Assembly: GCF_042647465.1 (NCBI RefSeq)
Contig: NZ_JBHRVN010000004.1
Direction: 5' to 3' (one strand)
DNA length: 64,000 nt
Origin: Wagnerdoeblera intermedia
Lineage (GTDB): Bacteria > Pseudomonadota > Alphaproteobacteria > Rhodobacterales > Rhodobacteraceae
Below, piece after piece: positions 51,639 through 60,151 of this stretch. Within the stretch, counting starts at the first letter, position 1, and the number at the start of each line of letters is the position of its first letter. Below the pieces are notes generated by a model. That model was not told the origin of the DNA, made no database searches, and saw nothing but the letters and a program-made list of their open reading frames with translations. The translations under genes and the position numbers were made by a program.

Positions 51639-52202
51639 ATGCAGGGGCTTTCCGGACTTCGGACTTTGGTTCTGAACATGGATATGCAGCCCCTGTCCTG
51701 GGCGCCTCTGTCGGTCTGGTCCTGGGAAGATGCTTTCGTGGCCGTGCACCAGGAGCGCGTCATTCAGGTGCGCAGTTATGACGGGGTGCGGATCCGCTCA
51801 GCCAGCCGTGAGTATGAAGTTCCCGCCGTGGTTGCGCTCAAAAGCTATCGCAAGCGCCGCCATGTTGCCTTCACCCGCTATCATCTGTTTCTGCGCGACG
51901 GCTTCACCTGCCAGTATTGCGGAAATGCCTTTGCGGCCAAAGACCTGACCTTTGATCACGTGATCCCGCGCAGCCGGGGCGGCAGGACAAGCTGGACCAA
52001 TATCGTGGCCTGCTGCGGGCGGGACAACCTGCGCAAAGGCTCCCGCACCCTGGCGCAGGCGGGCATGCGGCTTCTGCGTCAACCCTTTGAGCCGACGGCT
52101 TTCCAGCTTGATGCGGCGGCCCGGGCGCTGCCGCGTGCCAAGGGCGAGCTGCATCAGACCTGGATGGACTTTTTGTATTGGGGCGCCGAACTCGAGCGCT
52201 GA
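51639..52202 (+). CDS. HNH endonuclease family protein
   Basis: 187 residues. Zinc-ribbon CQYCG and HNH core: LTFDHVIPRSRGGRTSWTNI and CCGRDN, with the His, Asn and second Cys pair in the usual order (about 90-132). An N-terminal block LVLNMDMQPLSWAPLSVWSW is typical of the widespread chromosomal form found in many alphaproteobacteria, so it is probably a housekeeping nuclease and not part of a mobile element. Confidence 0.88.
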   Translation: MQGLSGLRTLVLNMDMQPLSWAPLSVWSWEDAFVAVHQERVIQVRSYDGVRIRSASREYEVPAVVALKSYRKRRHVAFTRYHLFLRDGFTCQYCGNAFAAKDLTFDHVIPRSRGGRTSWTNIVACCGRDNLRKGSRTLAQAGMRLLRQPFEPTAFQLDAAARALPRAKGELHQTWMDFLYWGAELER

Positions 52203-52320
52203 ATACAACCGTTGCGAGTATGCAACTTTCTTAATCATTTCGGTGATAACTCTGTCGGCATGTGGACCGAAACGGTTTCGATCTCCTAGGTTCGGATTCG
52301 TTAACAGGAGCAGTACAACC

Positions 52321-53208
52321 ATGAAAAAAATCAGTTTTGCAGTTATCGCGGCTTTCGGGCTGATGTCAGGTGCTGTGTCGGCACAGGGCCTGAGCGGTGC
52401 TGTCACCTTCTCGGGCGGCTCCAGCAAATTGAGCGACGTGCCCGGTTCTGCGAACAGCCTTGGCCTGTCGGGTGAGATCTCGACGGTCAGCCCGAGCGGC
52501 TTCACCTTCGATGCGATGCTGGATGCCGGACGCCTGAAAGAGGGTGGTATCAGCCTGAACCATACCGCGCTTGGCGTCGGTTTCGGCTGGACCGATGGCA
52601 TGACCCGTGGCGGTGTTTACGCCGATCACCACGACCTTGAGCTTGGTCTCCTTGGCGACACCCTGCCGGTGGGCAACCTGCAGCAGTTTGGCCTTGAGGG
52701 CGGCTATCGCTCCGGCGATCTGGACCTCAGCGGCTTCCTGGGCACCGGCGATGATTTCACCTCTTACGGTGCAGCCCTGCAATATGCCGTGGCGCCGGGG
52801 GCGGTCATCGGCGGCCATCTGACCCAGTCGAAGCTGAGCTCGGGTGGTATGCGTGGTCATCTGACTTCGGCAGGTATTGCGGGTGGTTATTCCTTCAACA
52901 ACAACTTCGGCGTTTTTGCCGGTCTGTCGCGCACCAGCTCGCCGGAACTGGAAAGCCATGTGAACTTCAGCGGCCTGGGCGCGCATTATGTGCTGCCGAC
53001 TCAGCAGCCGGTGGCTCTGTCGCTGGAACTGCGCAGCGCTTCTGCCGGAGCTCTCGGCCTCCGCGGGGATAAGCTGACTTCGACGCGCCTTGGCGTCACG
53101 ATCCCCTTCGGCGAGCGCAGCTCGGTTATGCCGCGCAACAGCCTTGCGCATAACATCCTGAACCCGAAGCGGAACACCCTCGGTCAGACGCTGCAGAACC
53201 TTTATTGA
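52321..53208 (+). CDS. Secreted outer-membrane beta-barrel-like protein
   Basis: 295 residues. Signal peptide (about 1-22, ending VSAQ) then alternating Gly/aromatic/polar strands in short repeats (GLSGAVTFSGGSSKL, FGLEGGYRSGDLDLSGFLGTGDDF in part, AGIAGGYSFNNNFGVFAGLS), the look of a beta-barrel. The last residue is Tyr, not the usual Phe, and the tail NTLGQTLQNLY is unusual. I do not recognise the family. AACAGGAGC precedes the ATG; followed by a terminator. Confidence 0.75.
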   Translation: MKKISFAVIAAFGLMSGAVSAQGLSGAVTFSGGSSKLSDVPGSANSLGLSGEISTVSPSGFTFDAMLDAGRLKEGGISLNHTALGVGFGWTDGMTRGGVYADHHDLELGLLGDTLPVGNLQQFGLEGGYRSGDLDLSGFLGTGDDFTSYGAALQYAVAPGAVIGGHLTQSKLSSGGMRGHLTSAGIAGGYSFNNNFGVFAGLSRTSSPELESHVNFSGLGAHYVLPTQQPVALSLELRSASAGALGLRGDKLTSTRLGVTIPFGERSSVMPRNSLAHNILNPKRNTLGQTLQNLY

Positions 53209-53214
53209 TCTGTC

Positions 53215-53246
53215 AAAGCGCGCCCCGGATCGGGCGCGCTTTTTTC
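53215..53246 (+). terminator. Terminator after the barrel-like gene
   Basis: AAAGCGCGCCC (53215-53225) with GGGCGCGCTTT (53232-53242), then more T's; 6-base loop. Also lies just beyond the IclR gene's stop. Confidence 0.88.
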
Positions 53247-53248
53247 GC

Positions 53249-54031
53249 TCAGCGCGGCAACGGCGGAGTGGTCAGGCCGCGAATCTCGCGGCTGAGGTAA
53301 TCCTGGCCAAAATGCAGCGCCACGGCGTCATGCATCTCGCGGGCAATGGCGCTCATCTCGCCGGTGATGCGGTTCAGCGGGCCCGCAACGGTGACCGAAT
53401 AGATCCGCCCGGCGATTGCCACCGGCAAAGCTACGCCGCCAAGATCGACGCTGTAGTTTGACGCGCTGCGAAACCAGCCGCGCGCAAGCCCTGCGCTCAT
53501 CTGCCCTTCCACCGCCTCGACGCTCATCGGTGTGCCTGAGCCGTAGCGTTCAAAGGTGGTGCGGCGCAGAAAGGCCTCACGCTGGCTCTGGCTCCACTGG
53601 CTCAGAATGGCATGACCTGAGGCCGTGGCATGCAGCGGCACCTGCTGGCCCACCTCGGCCGCATAACGCACCCTCTGGGGCGAGGGGATAACCTCAAGAA
53701 ATACCACTTTCTGCCCGGAGGCCGACCCGAGGCACAGGGTCTCTCCCGTGCGCATGGCAAGGTCGCGCGCCAAGCGCAGCAACTGCTCGGGCAGAGGCTC
53801 AGCGGCAGTGATCGCCTGGGCCATGCTCAGCCAGCGCGGAGTGGGATAGAAGCGGCCCTTCGCCTCCGGCTCATAGAGATAGCCCCGCGCGGTCAGGGTG
53901 GTCAGCAGATTAAAGGTCGAAGACCGCGGCCAGTTCAGCGCGCCACTGACCTCTGCCAGCGAAGCGGCTTTGCCGCGTTCGGCAAAGAACTCCAGCAGGT
54001 CCAGCATATTGAGGACTTGTTTCACCGCCAT
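53249..54031 (-). CDS. IclR-family regulator of the C5-dicarboxylate cluster
   Basis: 260 residues. N-terminal winged helix (about 3-62: QVLNMLDLLEFFAERGKAAS, LNWPRSSTFNLLTTL) and C-terminal GAF-like effector domain (about 75-250: VGQQVPLHATASGHAILSQW). IclR proteins govern catabolic genes for organic acids and aromatics. It starts 276 bases from, and is divergent to, the TRAP/acyl-CoA gene run, so it should control it; operator-like repeats lie between. Confidence 0.9.
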   Translation of the reverse strand: MAVKQVLNMLDLLEFFAERGKAASLAEVSGALNWPRSSTFNLLTTLTARGYLYEPEAKGRFYPTPRWLSMAQAITAAEPLPEQLLRLARDLAMRTGETLCLGSASGQKVVFLEVIPSPQRVRYAAEVGQQVPLHATASGHAILSQWSQSQREAFLRRTTFERYGSGTPMSVEAVEGQMSAGLARGWFRSASNYSVDLGGVALPVAIAGRIYSVTVAGPLNRITGEMSAIAREMHDAVALHFGQDYLSREIRGLTTPPLPR

Positions 54032-54083
54032 GACCTGCCCTCCGCGAAGCGTTCTGAGAGTTGTGCCTCTTCAGCTGTGATTT

Positions 54084-54240
54084 GTCCATATTTGAGAACT
54101 TTTTACCGCAATTTATGGACCGGCTCGAAGCTTTCCGCCCGTCATCATCTAATTCAGGCGTTTAAAAATTGCAGGATTGACAGCCTGGCCTGTGCTGCTT
54201 TCTATTCACTATCAGGAATAAAATGTCCGCATATCTGAAC
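54084..54240. promoter_or_regulatory. Operator-like repeats between the IclR gene and the TRAP operon
   Basis: GTCCATA (54084-54090) and TATGGAC (54114-54120) form a spaced palindrome. The left end TGTCCATATTTGAGAAC reappears, slightly changed, as TGTCCGCATATCTGAAC at 54224-54240, next to the operon start. Two related sites, one near each promoter, would fit IclR control. The rest of the gap (54032-54307) is AT-rich and has no gene. Confidence 0.5.
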
Positions 54241-54307
54241 TAAGCGCTTTCAGGGAGGCCCTGTCAAAGGGGTTGGAGGTGCCGTTCGCCCCGGGGAGGG
54301 GGATGGA

Positions 54308-54889
54308 ATGCAGCGTGACGTTCGATCGCCGGACAAAGCTCCGGCTTTGCGCCTTATGGCGCATATTGAGACTGCCCTCGTCGCTGTTTCGGCTGCAGCG
54401 CTCGCAGCCATCATGCTGATTGTCGTGGCCGATGTGGCCGGGCGCTACTTTCTGGATGCACCGTTCAGCTGGTCCTACAATGTCATCGGGCTCTGGCTGA
54501 TGACGGCGGTGTTTTTCCTGGCGCTGCCTGACACCCTCACCCATCACGGTCATATCGCGGTGGATGTCTTTCAGCATGCGCTGCCCAGGCCCCTCATGCA
54601 TCTGGGGCTGGCGCTTGGCTATGCGGCTTCGGTCTGGGTGGTGGCGCTGATCTGCAAAGGCGGCTGGACCCGCTTTGTGAAGGCCTGGGTGAATGATGAG
54701 CATATTCAGGCGCTTGTCCCGATTTCGACCTGGGTGCCCTATGCGCTTCTGGTGATCGGCACGGCGGCGCTGATGCTGCGCTGTGTGGTCCGGGCCATGG
54801 GGCATCTCGCCTCTCTGGTGACCGGGCGGGATCTGGCGGATCTGCCGCCGCCGCCGGAGACCGGCTCTGTGCGCGAGGATATGATCTGA
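54308..54889 (+). CDS. dctQ: TRAP transporter small membrane subunit
   Basis: 193 residues, four membrane segments (AALAAIMLIVVADVAGRYFL, WSYNVIGLWLMTAVFFLALP, LALGYAASVWVVALI and YALLVIGTAALMLRCVV). DVAGRYFLDAPFSWS is the DctQ hallmark. With the large subunit and the binding protein it forms a sodium-driven importer of organic acids. GGAGGGGGATGG contains the likely ribosome site. Stop overlaps the next start. Confidence 0.9.
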   Translation: MQRDVRSPDKAPALRLMAHIETALVAVSAAALAAIMLIVVADVAGRYFLDAPFSWSYNVIGLWLMTAVFFLALPDTLTHHGHIAVDVFQHALPRPLMHLGLALGYAASVWVVALICKGGWTRFVKAWVNDEHIQALVPISTWVPYALLVIGTAALMLRCVVRAMGHLASLVTGRDLADLPPPPETGSVREDMI

Positions 54890-56181
54890 TGCTCGTCTCG
54901 CTGGTTCTGGGGCTGTTGGTCGTGCTGCTGATCGTGGGTCTGCCGGTGGCGCTGGCCATGGCGGTGTCGGGCGCGATCGGGCTTTATCTTTATGGCGGCA
55001 TGGGGGTGCTGATGGGCATCCTGTCCACCACCTCACTCTCAAGCGCCAATTCTTATGAGCTGATCACCATCCCGATGTTCGTTCTGATGGCGGAATTTGT
55101 CATCATTTCCGGCATTGCGACCGATCTTTTCCGCTCAGCCACGGTCTGGGTGGGGCGGCTGCGCGGCGGGGTGGCCATGGCCACGGCGCTGGCGGGCGCG
55201 GGTTTCGGGGCGATCTGCGGCTCGAGCACGGCCTCGGCGGCGACCCTGGCCTCCACCTCGCTGCCCGAGATGATGCGCCAGGGTTATGAGCCGAAGCTTG
55301 CGGGCGGTGTGGTGGCGATTTCCGGCACGCTGGCCATGCTGATCCCGCCCTCGGTGGCGCTGATCCTTTACGGCATTCTCGCGGATATCTCGATCTCGCG
55401 GCTGATGATTGCGGGGGTGGTCCCGGGCATCATCGTCACCATTGCGATCATCCTGACGGTGGTCCTTCTGGTCTGGCTCTGGCCGCATTCGGCGCCGATC
55501 GGGCAGGCCTATACGATGCGCGAGAAGCTGCGCTCGATGAAGCGTATCTGGCCGATGATGGTGCTGTTTCTGGCGGTGACCGGCACGATTTATTCGGGGA
55601 TCGCCACGCCCACGGAAGCCGCAGGTCTGGCGGCCTTTGTCGCCATGCTGCTGGCGATCCGGGAGCGGAAGCTGACAAAGGCCAGCCTTTGGCATGCGCT
55701 TCGCAGCTCGGCTCAGACCACCTGTATGATCCTCTTCATCATCCTTGGCGCGCATATCTTTGGTTATTTTTTCACGCTCACGCGGGTGACCAATGATCTG
55801 GCGACCTGGGTCGGCGGGCTGCCCTATCCGCCGCTGGCGATTATGACGCTGATCCTGATCGGTTATATCATCCTTGGTTTCTTTATGGATCAGATCGCCA
55901 TTCTGATCCTGACCGTCCCGGTCACGCTGCCGGTGGTGCTGCAGCTGGGCTATGATCCGATCTGGTTCGGCGTGATCGTGGTGGTCACAGCGGAGTTGGG
56001 GATGGTGACGCCGCCCCTGGGGATGAATGTCTTTGTTGTCGCGCGTTACACCCGCCGCCCGATGGGCGAGCTGTTCCGGGGCGTGCTGCCGCATGTCTGG
56101 GCGCATCTTCTGGTGATCGCGCTGATGACCCTCTTTCCGCAGCTGGTGCTGTGGCTGCCTTCGACCATGTCTGCACACTAA
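54889..56181 (+). CDS. dctM: TRAP transporter large permease subunit
   Basis: 430 residues, about eleven membrane segments, DctM family. Blocks GLPVALAMAVSGAIGLYLYG, SSTASAATLASTSLPEM, ISGTLAMLIPPSVALILYGI and VVVTAELGMVTPPLGMNVFV carry the sodium and substrate sites. Overlaps dctQ by one base. The substrate class is given by the binding protein that follows. Confidence 0.93.
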   Translation: MLVSLVLGLLVVLLIVGLPVALAMAVSGAIGLYLYGGMGVLMGILSTTSLSSANSYELITIPMFVLMAEFVIISGIATDLFRSATVWVGRLRGGVAMATALAGAGFGAICGSSTASAATLASTSLPEMMRQGYEPKLAGGVVAISGTLAMLIPPSVALILYGILADISISRLMIAGVVPGIIVTIAIILTVVLLVWLWPHSAPIGQAYTMREKLRSMKRIWPMMVLFLAVTGTIYSGIATPTEAAGLAAFVAMLLAIRERKLTKASLWHALRSSAQTTCMILFIILGAHIFGYFFTLTRVTNDLATWVGGLPYPPLAIMTLILIGYIILGFFMDQIAILILTVPVTLPVVLQLGYDPIWFGVIVVVTAELGMVTPPLGMNVFVVARYTRRPMGELFRGVLPHVWAHLLVIALMTLFPQLVLWLPSTMSAH

Positions 56182-56207
56182 CCACTGTCTTCAGGGAGGA
56201 GACCGGA

Positions 56208-57218
56208 ATGCGCATGACCTCTGCTGCGGGCCTTATGGCCGCTTTGCTTGCCACCGCTGCGCCCGCCACGGCGGCTGAGACCCTTCGGGTCGGCGACAGC
56301 TTCCCGGTGGGCCATTACATCGCTGAAAACCTTGCCAAAGTCTGGATGGATCGGGTGACCGAGAAATCCGGTGGCGAGATTAAGTTTGAGTATTTCCCCG
56401 CCGAGCAGATGGGCAAAGCCAAGGATCTTCTGGCACTGACGCAAAGCGCGGCGCTGGACGTGGGCTATGTCGGGGCCTCTTACGTCTCGGACAAGCTGCC
56501 GCTGTCGTCGGTGGGCGAACTGCCCGAGGCTTTCACCACCTCCTGTCAGGGCACCAAGGCGTTCTGGAAGATCGCGCAGCCCGGCGGCGCGCTCGATCAG
56601 GCGGAATTTGCACCCAATGGCGTGCGGGTTCTGATGGTCATGGTGCTGCCCGCCTATCAGATTTTTACCAAGGACCGCGAAATCACCGGTGCCGACAGCT
56701 TTAAAGGGCTGAAGATCCGCACCACGGGCGGGGCGAAAGAGATCGCATCGAAGCTGCTGGAGGCGATCCCGGTTCAGATCCCCGCACCGGAATCGCGCGA
56801 GGCTTTGTCGCGCGGCACGCTGGATGCGCTTTTGTTCCCCAATGGCTCGATCCTGCCCTATGAGATGCAGCCCTTCCTGAAATATGCCACCACCGGACAG
56901 AATTTCGGCTCCTTTGTTGTGACCTATACGATCAGCCAGCAAAAATGGGACAGCCTGTCGCCGGAGGTGCAGAAGGTTCTGGCCGAGACCGGCGAGGAGA
57001 CGACCCTGTCAGCCTGCGAGGTGGCGGATCAGCTTGATGTCTCGGACCGCGAAAAGATCGCCGCTGCCGGTGTGAAATATGTCGAACTGCCTGAGGCTGA
57101 CGCCAAAAAGGTCGGCGATCTGATGGCCACCGTCGGCGATCAGTGGGCGGCGGATCTGGAGGCCCGGGGCCGTCCTGCCAAAGCCATCCTGCAGGCCTTC
57201 CGCGACGCGATTGAGTGA
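56208..57218 (+). CDS. dctP: TRAP transporter solute-binding protein, DctP family
   Basis: 336 residues with a signal peptide (about 1-22). The conserved selectivity Arg is in FKGLKIRTTGG, followed by EAIPVQIPAPESREALSRGT and DALLFPNGSILPYE. In DctP proteins this Arg binds a carboxylate, so an organic acid is the expected ligand; the neighbours suggest a C5 dicarboxylate. ATG 56208 follows GGAGGAG. About 50 bases precede the first acyl-CoA gene. Confidence 0.92.
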   Translation: MRMTSAAGLMAALLATAAPATAAETLRVGDSFPVGHYIAENLAKVWMDRVTEKSGGEIKFEYFPAEQMGKAKDLLALTQSAALDVGYVGASYVSDKLPLSSVGELPEAFTTSCQGTKAFWKIAQPGGALDQAEFAPNGVRVLMVMVLPAYQIFTKDREITGADSFKGLKIRTTGGAKEIASKLLEAIPVQIPAPESREALSRGTLDALLFPNGSILPYEMQPFLKYATTGQNFGSFVVTYTISQQKWDSLSPEVQKVLAETGEETTLSACEVADQLDVSDREKIAAAGVKYVELPEADAKKVGDLMATVGDQWAADLEARGRPAKAILQAFRDAIE

Positions 57219-57268
57219 CATGCGCTCCGGCAGCCCCGGCTGCCGGAGCCCTTTTGCAGGAGAGAGCC

Positions 57269-57736
57269 ATGCAACTTGTGGGCCAGGGCCGCTATTGGAC
57301 CGAACTGCCGGCCGGCACCGCCTTTCGCACCTTCGGGCGCACGATCACTGAGACCGATATCGTGAATTTCGTCTCGGTGGCCGGGATGCTGGAATCGCTG
57401 TTCCTCGATGCCGAATATCGCGCGGCGCATTCTGCCATTCCGGGCCGCCCGGCACCCGCAGCCCTGGTCTATGCGATTTCGGAGGGGCTGGTTCTCAATG
57501 CCACGGGGCAGGGGACGGGGCTGGCTTTCCTGGGCATGGAGATGGATGTCAAAGCCCCCGTCGTGCAGGGCGATACCATCCATGTCGAAGCGGTTGTCAC
57601 CGAATGCCGTGCCGCCTCAAAGGCAGGTCGCGGCCTGGTGCGCACGAAAAATTCCGTTGTTAATCAGCGCGGTGAGGTGGTGATGATCTATACCCCGCTG
57701 CGCCTTATGGCCGGGCCTGAGGCCGGGACGGAGTAG
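57269..57736 (+). CDS. MaoC-like hot-dog protein lacking the usual catalytic pair
   Basis: 155 residues, one hot-dog domain. Overall MaoC shape (TFGRTITETDIVNFVSVAGM, then PAPAALVYAISEGLVLNATG, and VKAPVVQGDTIHVEAVVTEC). The hydratase motif normally reads GD-x-NP-x-H; here residues 38-47 read AGMLESLFLD, so the Asp and His are absent. It may be an inactive partner, a thioesterase, or a hydratase with a different active site. AGGAGAG precedes the ATG. Confidence 0.8.
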   Translation: MQLVGQGRYWTELPAGTAFRTFGRTITETDIVNFVSVAGMLESLFLDAEYRAAHSAIPGRPAPAALVYAISEGLVLNATGQGTGLAFLGMEMDVKAPVVQGDTIHVEAVVTECRAASKAGRGLVRTKNSVVNQRGEVVMIYTPLRLMAGPEAGTE

Positions 57737-57745
57737 GGAGAGATC

Positions 57746-58939
57746 ATGGGTCCGCTTGAAGGGATCAAAGTCATTGACCTGACATCTGTGGTCATGGGCC
57801 CCTATGCCACGCAGGTTCTGGCCGAATTCGGCGCAGATGTCATCAAGATCGAAGCACCCGCAGGCGATCTGGTGCGCGCCATCGGCCCCGCCCGGCACAG
57901 CGGTATGGGGCCGATGTTTCTCAACTCCAACCGCGGCAAACGCTCGATCACGCTGGATCTCAAGACGCCGGAGGGGCGTGAGGTCGTGCTGGAGTTGTGC
58001 CGCAGCGCCGATGTGCTTGCCTATAACGTGCGCCCGGCGGCCATGGCCCGGCTGGGGCTGTCCTTTGAGGCGCTGGCTGAGGTGAATCCGCGGCTGATCT
58101 ATGCCGGGCTTTACGGCTTTGGCCAGAACGGCCCCTATGCCGCGCGCCCGGCCTATGATGACCTGATCCAGGGCGGCGCGACCCTGGCGCATCTGTTCCG
58201 CCTCTCCGGGAATGAGGAGCCGCGCTATGTGCCCACGGCGATCAGTGACCGGGTGGTGGGGCTGACGGGGGTGGCGGGCATCCTGGCCGCTCTGGTGGCG
58301 CGGGGGCGCACGGGGCGGGGGCAACGCGTTGATATCCCGATGTTTGAGACCATGGTGCAGTTCGTGCTCTCTGACCACCTTGGCGGGCTCAGCTATGATC
58401 CGCCGCTGGATGGCGGCGGCTATGCGCGGCAGCTTTCCGTCAACCGCAGGCCGCTGAAGACGGCGGACGGCTATATCTGTGCGCTGGTCTATACCGATGA
58501 GCACTGGAAGCGGTTTCTGACTGCGCTGGGCGAAGAGGAGAAGCTCAGCGATCCGCGCTTTGCCGATTACGTCGGACGCTCGGTCAATATCGATCACGTC
58601 TATGGCTGGATGACCGGGGTTTTTCTGACCCGCAGCACGGCAGAGTGGCAGGCCCTCTTTGAAGAGATCGATGTGCCGGCCATGCCGCTTCATGATTTCG
58701 ACAGCGTGCTGCGCGATCCGCATCTGACGGCGGTGGATTTCTTCGTAAGGGTTGAGCACCCCTCGGAAGGGGCGCTGCGCGTGATGCGCAATCCCGTGGC
58801 TTTGTCGGATACGCCCGTCACGCTGCCGGGGCCTGCGCCGCGTCAGGGAGAGCACAGCCGGGACATTCTGCGCGGGGCCGGACTGTCGGAGGCGCAGATC
58901 GACAGCCTTTTTGAAAAACAGGTGGTGCGCGGCCTGTGA
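57746..58939 (+). CDS. Family III CoA-transferase
   Basis: 397 residues, CaiB/formyl-CoA-transferase family. N-terminal GIKVIDLTSVVMGPYATQVL, LAEFGADVIKIE; catalytic Asp138 in RPAYDDLIQGG, where CoA-transferases bind the acyl group covalently. FNSNRGKRSI-type loop (FLNSNRGKRSITLDLKTPEG) is normal. Likely activates the imported dicarboxylate using succinyl-CoA or a cluster intermediate as CoA donor. Nine bases after the MaoC-like gene. Confidence 0.9.
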   Translation: MGPLEGIKVIDLTSVVMGPYATQVLAEFGADVIKIEAPAGDLVRAIGPARHSGMGPMFLNSNRGKRSITLDLKTPEGREVVLELCRSADVLAYNVRPAAMARLGLSFEALAEVNPRLIYAGLYGFGQNGPYAARPAYDDLIQGGATLAHLFRLSGNEEPRYVPTAISDRVVGLTGVAGILAALVARGRTGRGQRVDIPMFETMVQFVLSDHLGGLSYDPPLDGGGYARQLSVNRRPLKTADGYICALVYTDEHWKRFLTALGEEEKLSDPRFADYVGRSVNIDHVYGWMTGVFLTRSTAEWQALFEEIDVPAMPLHDFDSVLRDPHLTAVDFFVRVEHPSEGALRVMRNPVALSDTPVTLPGPAPRQGEHSRDILRGAGLSEAQIDSLFEKQVVRGL

Positions 58940-58960
58940 GGCGCGACCGGGGAGGAACAG

Positions 58961-60127
58961 ATGGATTTCGCTTTTACCGCTGAACAGGAGGCCATCCGTG
59001 AGGCTGTCGGGAAGATCTGCGAAGGCTTTGATGATGCCTATTGGCTCAAGCGCGACCGCGAGGGCGGTTTTCCGCAGGATTTCTACGATGCTCTGGCGAA
59101 AGACGGCTGGCTGGGCATCTGCACGCCCGAGGCCTTTGGCGGTGCGGGTCTGGGGATCACTGAGGCCGCGATCATGATGCGCACCATTGCCGAAAGCGGT
59201 GCGGGGATGTCGGGGGCCTCGGCGGTGCATATCAATATCTTCGGGCTGAAACCCGTCGATATCTACGGCACTCAGGTGCAGAAGGAGCGGATGATCCGCC
59301 CCATGGCGGAGGGGCGCGAAAAAGCCTGTTTTGCGGTCACCGAGCCGAACACCGGGCTGAACACCACGCAGCTGAAGCTTTTTGCAAAGCGCGACGGCGA
59401 GGTCTACCGCGTGACCGGGCAGAAGGTCTGGATCTCGACCGCTCAGGTCGCGGACCGCATTCTGCTGCTGGCGCGCACGACGCCGCTCGATCAGGTGAAA
59501 AAGCCGACCCATGGGCTGAGCCTGTTCTATACCCGGTTTGACCGCGACCGCATCAAGGTCCGTGAGATTGAGAAGATGGGCCGCAAATGCGTGGATTCAA
59601 ACGAGCTTTTCTTTGAAGATCTGCAGATCCCCGCCGAGGATCTGATCGGCGAAGAGGGGCGCGGCTTTGAATATATCCTCCACGGCATGAACCCCGAGCG
59701 CATTCTGATCGCGGCAGAGGCCGTGGGTCTGGGCATGGCGGCTTTGCGCAAGGCCACCCAATACGCCAAAGAGCGCGTGGTCTTTAACCGCCCCATTGGC
59801 CGCAACCAGGGCATCCAGCACCCCCTCGCGCAGAACTGGTGTGAGCTGGAGGCCGCCTGGCTGATGGTGATGAAAGCGGCCTGGGCCTATGATCGGGGCC
59901 TGCCCTGCGGCGCAGAGGCCAATGGCGCGAAATATCTCGCCGGTGAGGCCGGGTTTAACGCCTGCCAGCAGGCTGTGATGACCCATGGCGGCTTTGGCTA
60001 TGCCAAAGAATATCATGTCGAGCGCTATCTGCGGGAGGTGATGGTGCCGCGTATCGCCCCGGTCAGCCCGCAGCTTGCCCTGTCTTTCATCGCCGAGCGG
60101 GTTCTGGGTCTTGAGAAATCCTATTGA
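58961..60127 (+). CDS. Acyl-CoA dehydrogenase with IVD-type catalytic Glu
   Basis: 388 residues. FAD-dependent. Blocks KACFAVTEPNTGLNTT and QKVWISTAQVAD (FAD/substrate), RGFEYILHGMNPERILIAAE. Glu246 in that last block matches the catalytic-base position used by isovaleryl-CoA and long-chain enzymes; the usual C-terminal EGT Glu of short-chain types is missing (VPRIAPVSPQ). That position suits 2- or 3-methyl-branched substrates, so oxidation of methylsuccinyl-CoA or a similar ester is plausible. GGGAGGA precedes the ATG. Confidence 0.9.
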   Translation: MDFAFTAEQEAIREAVGKICEGFDDAYWLKRDREGGFPQDFYDALAKDGWLGICTPEAFGGAGLGITEAAIMMRTIAESGAGMSGASAVHINIFGLKPVDIYGTQVQKERMIRPMAEGREKACFAVTEPNTGLNTTQLKLFAKRDGEVYRVTGQKVWISTAQVADRILLLARTTPLDQVKKPTHGLSLFYTRFDRDRIKVREIEKMGRKCVDSNELFFEDLQIPAEDLIGEEGRGFEYILHGMNPERILIAAEAVGLGMAALRKATQYAKERVVFNRPIGRNQGIQHPLAQNWCELEAAWLMVMKAAWAYDRGLPCGAEANGAKYLAGEAGFNACQQAVMTHGGFGYAKEYHVERYLREVMVPRIAPVSPQLALSFIAERVLGLEKSY

Positions 60128-60151
60128 TTTCCGTGCAGCAGGGGCGATGCC

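Noticed and set aside
57617..59512. 631-residue open frame on the - strand
   Set aside because: Antisense to the CoA-transferase and dehydrogenase genes; Arg/His-rich, no recognisable domain.
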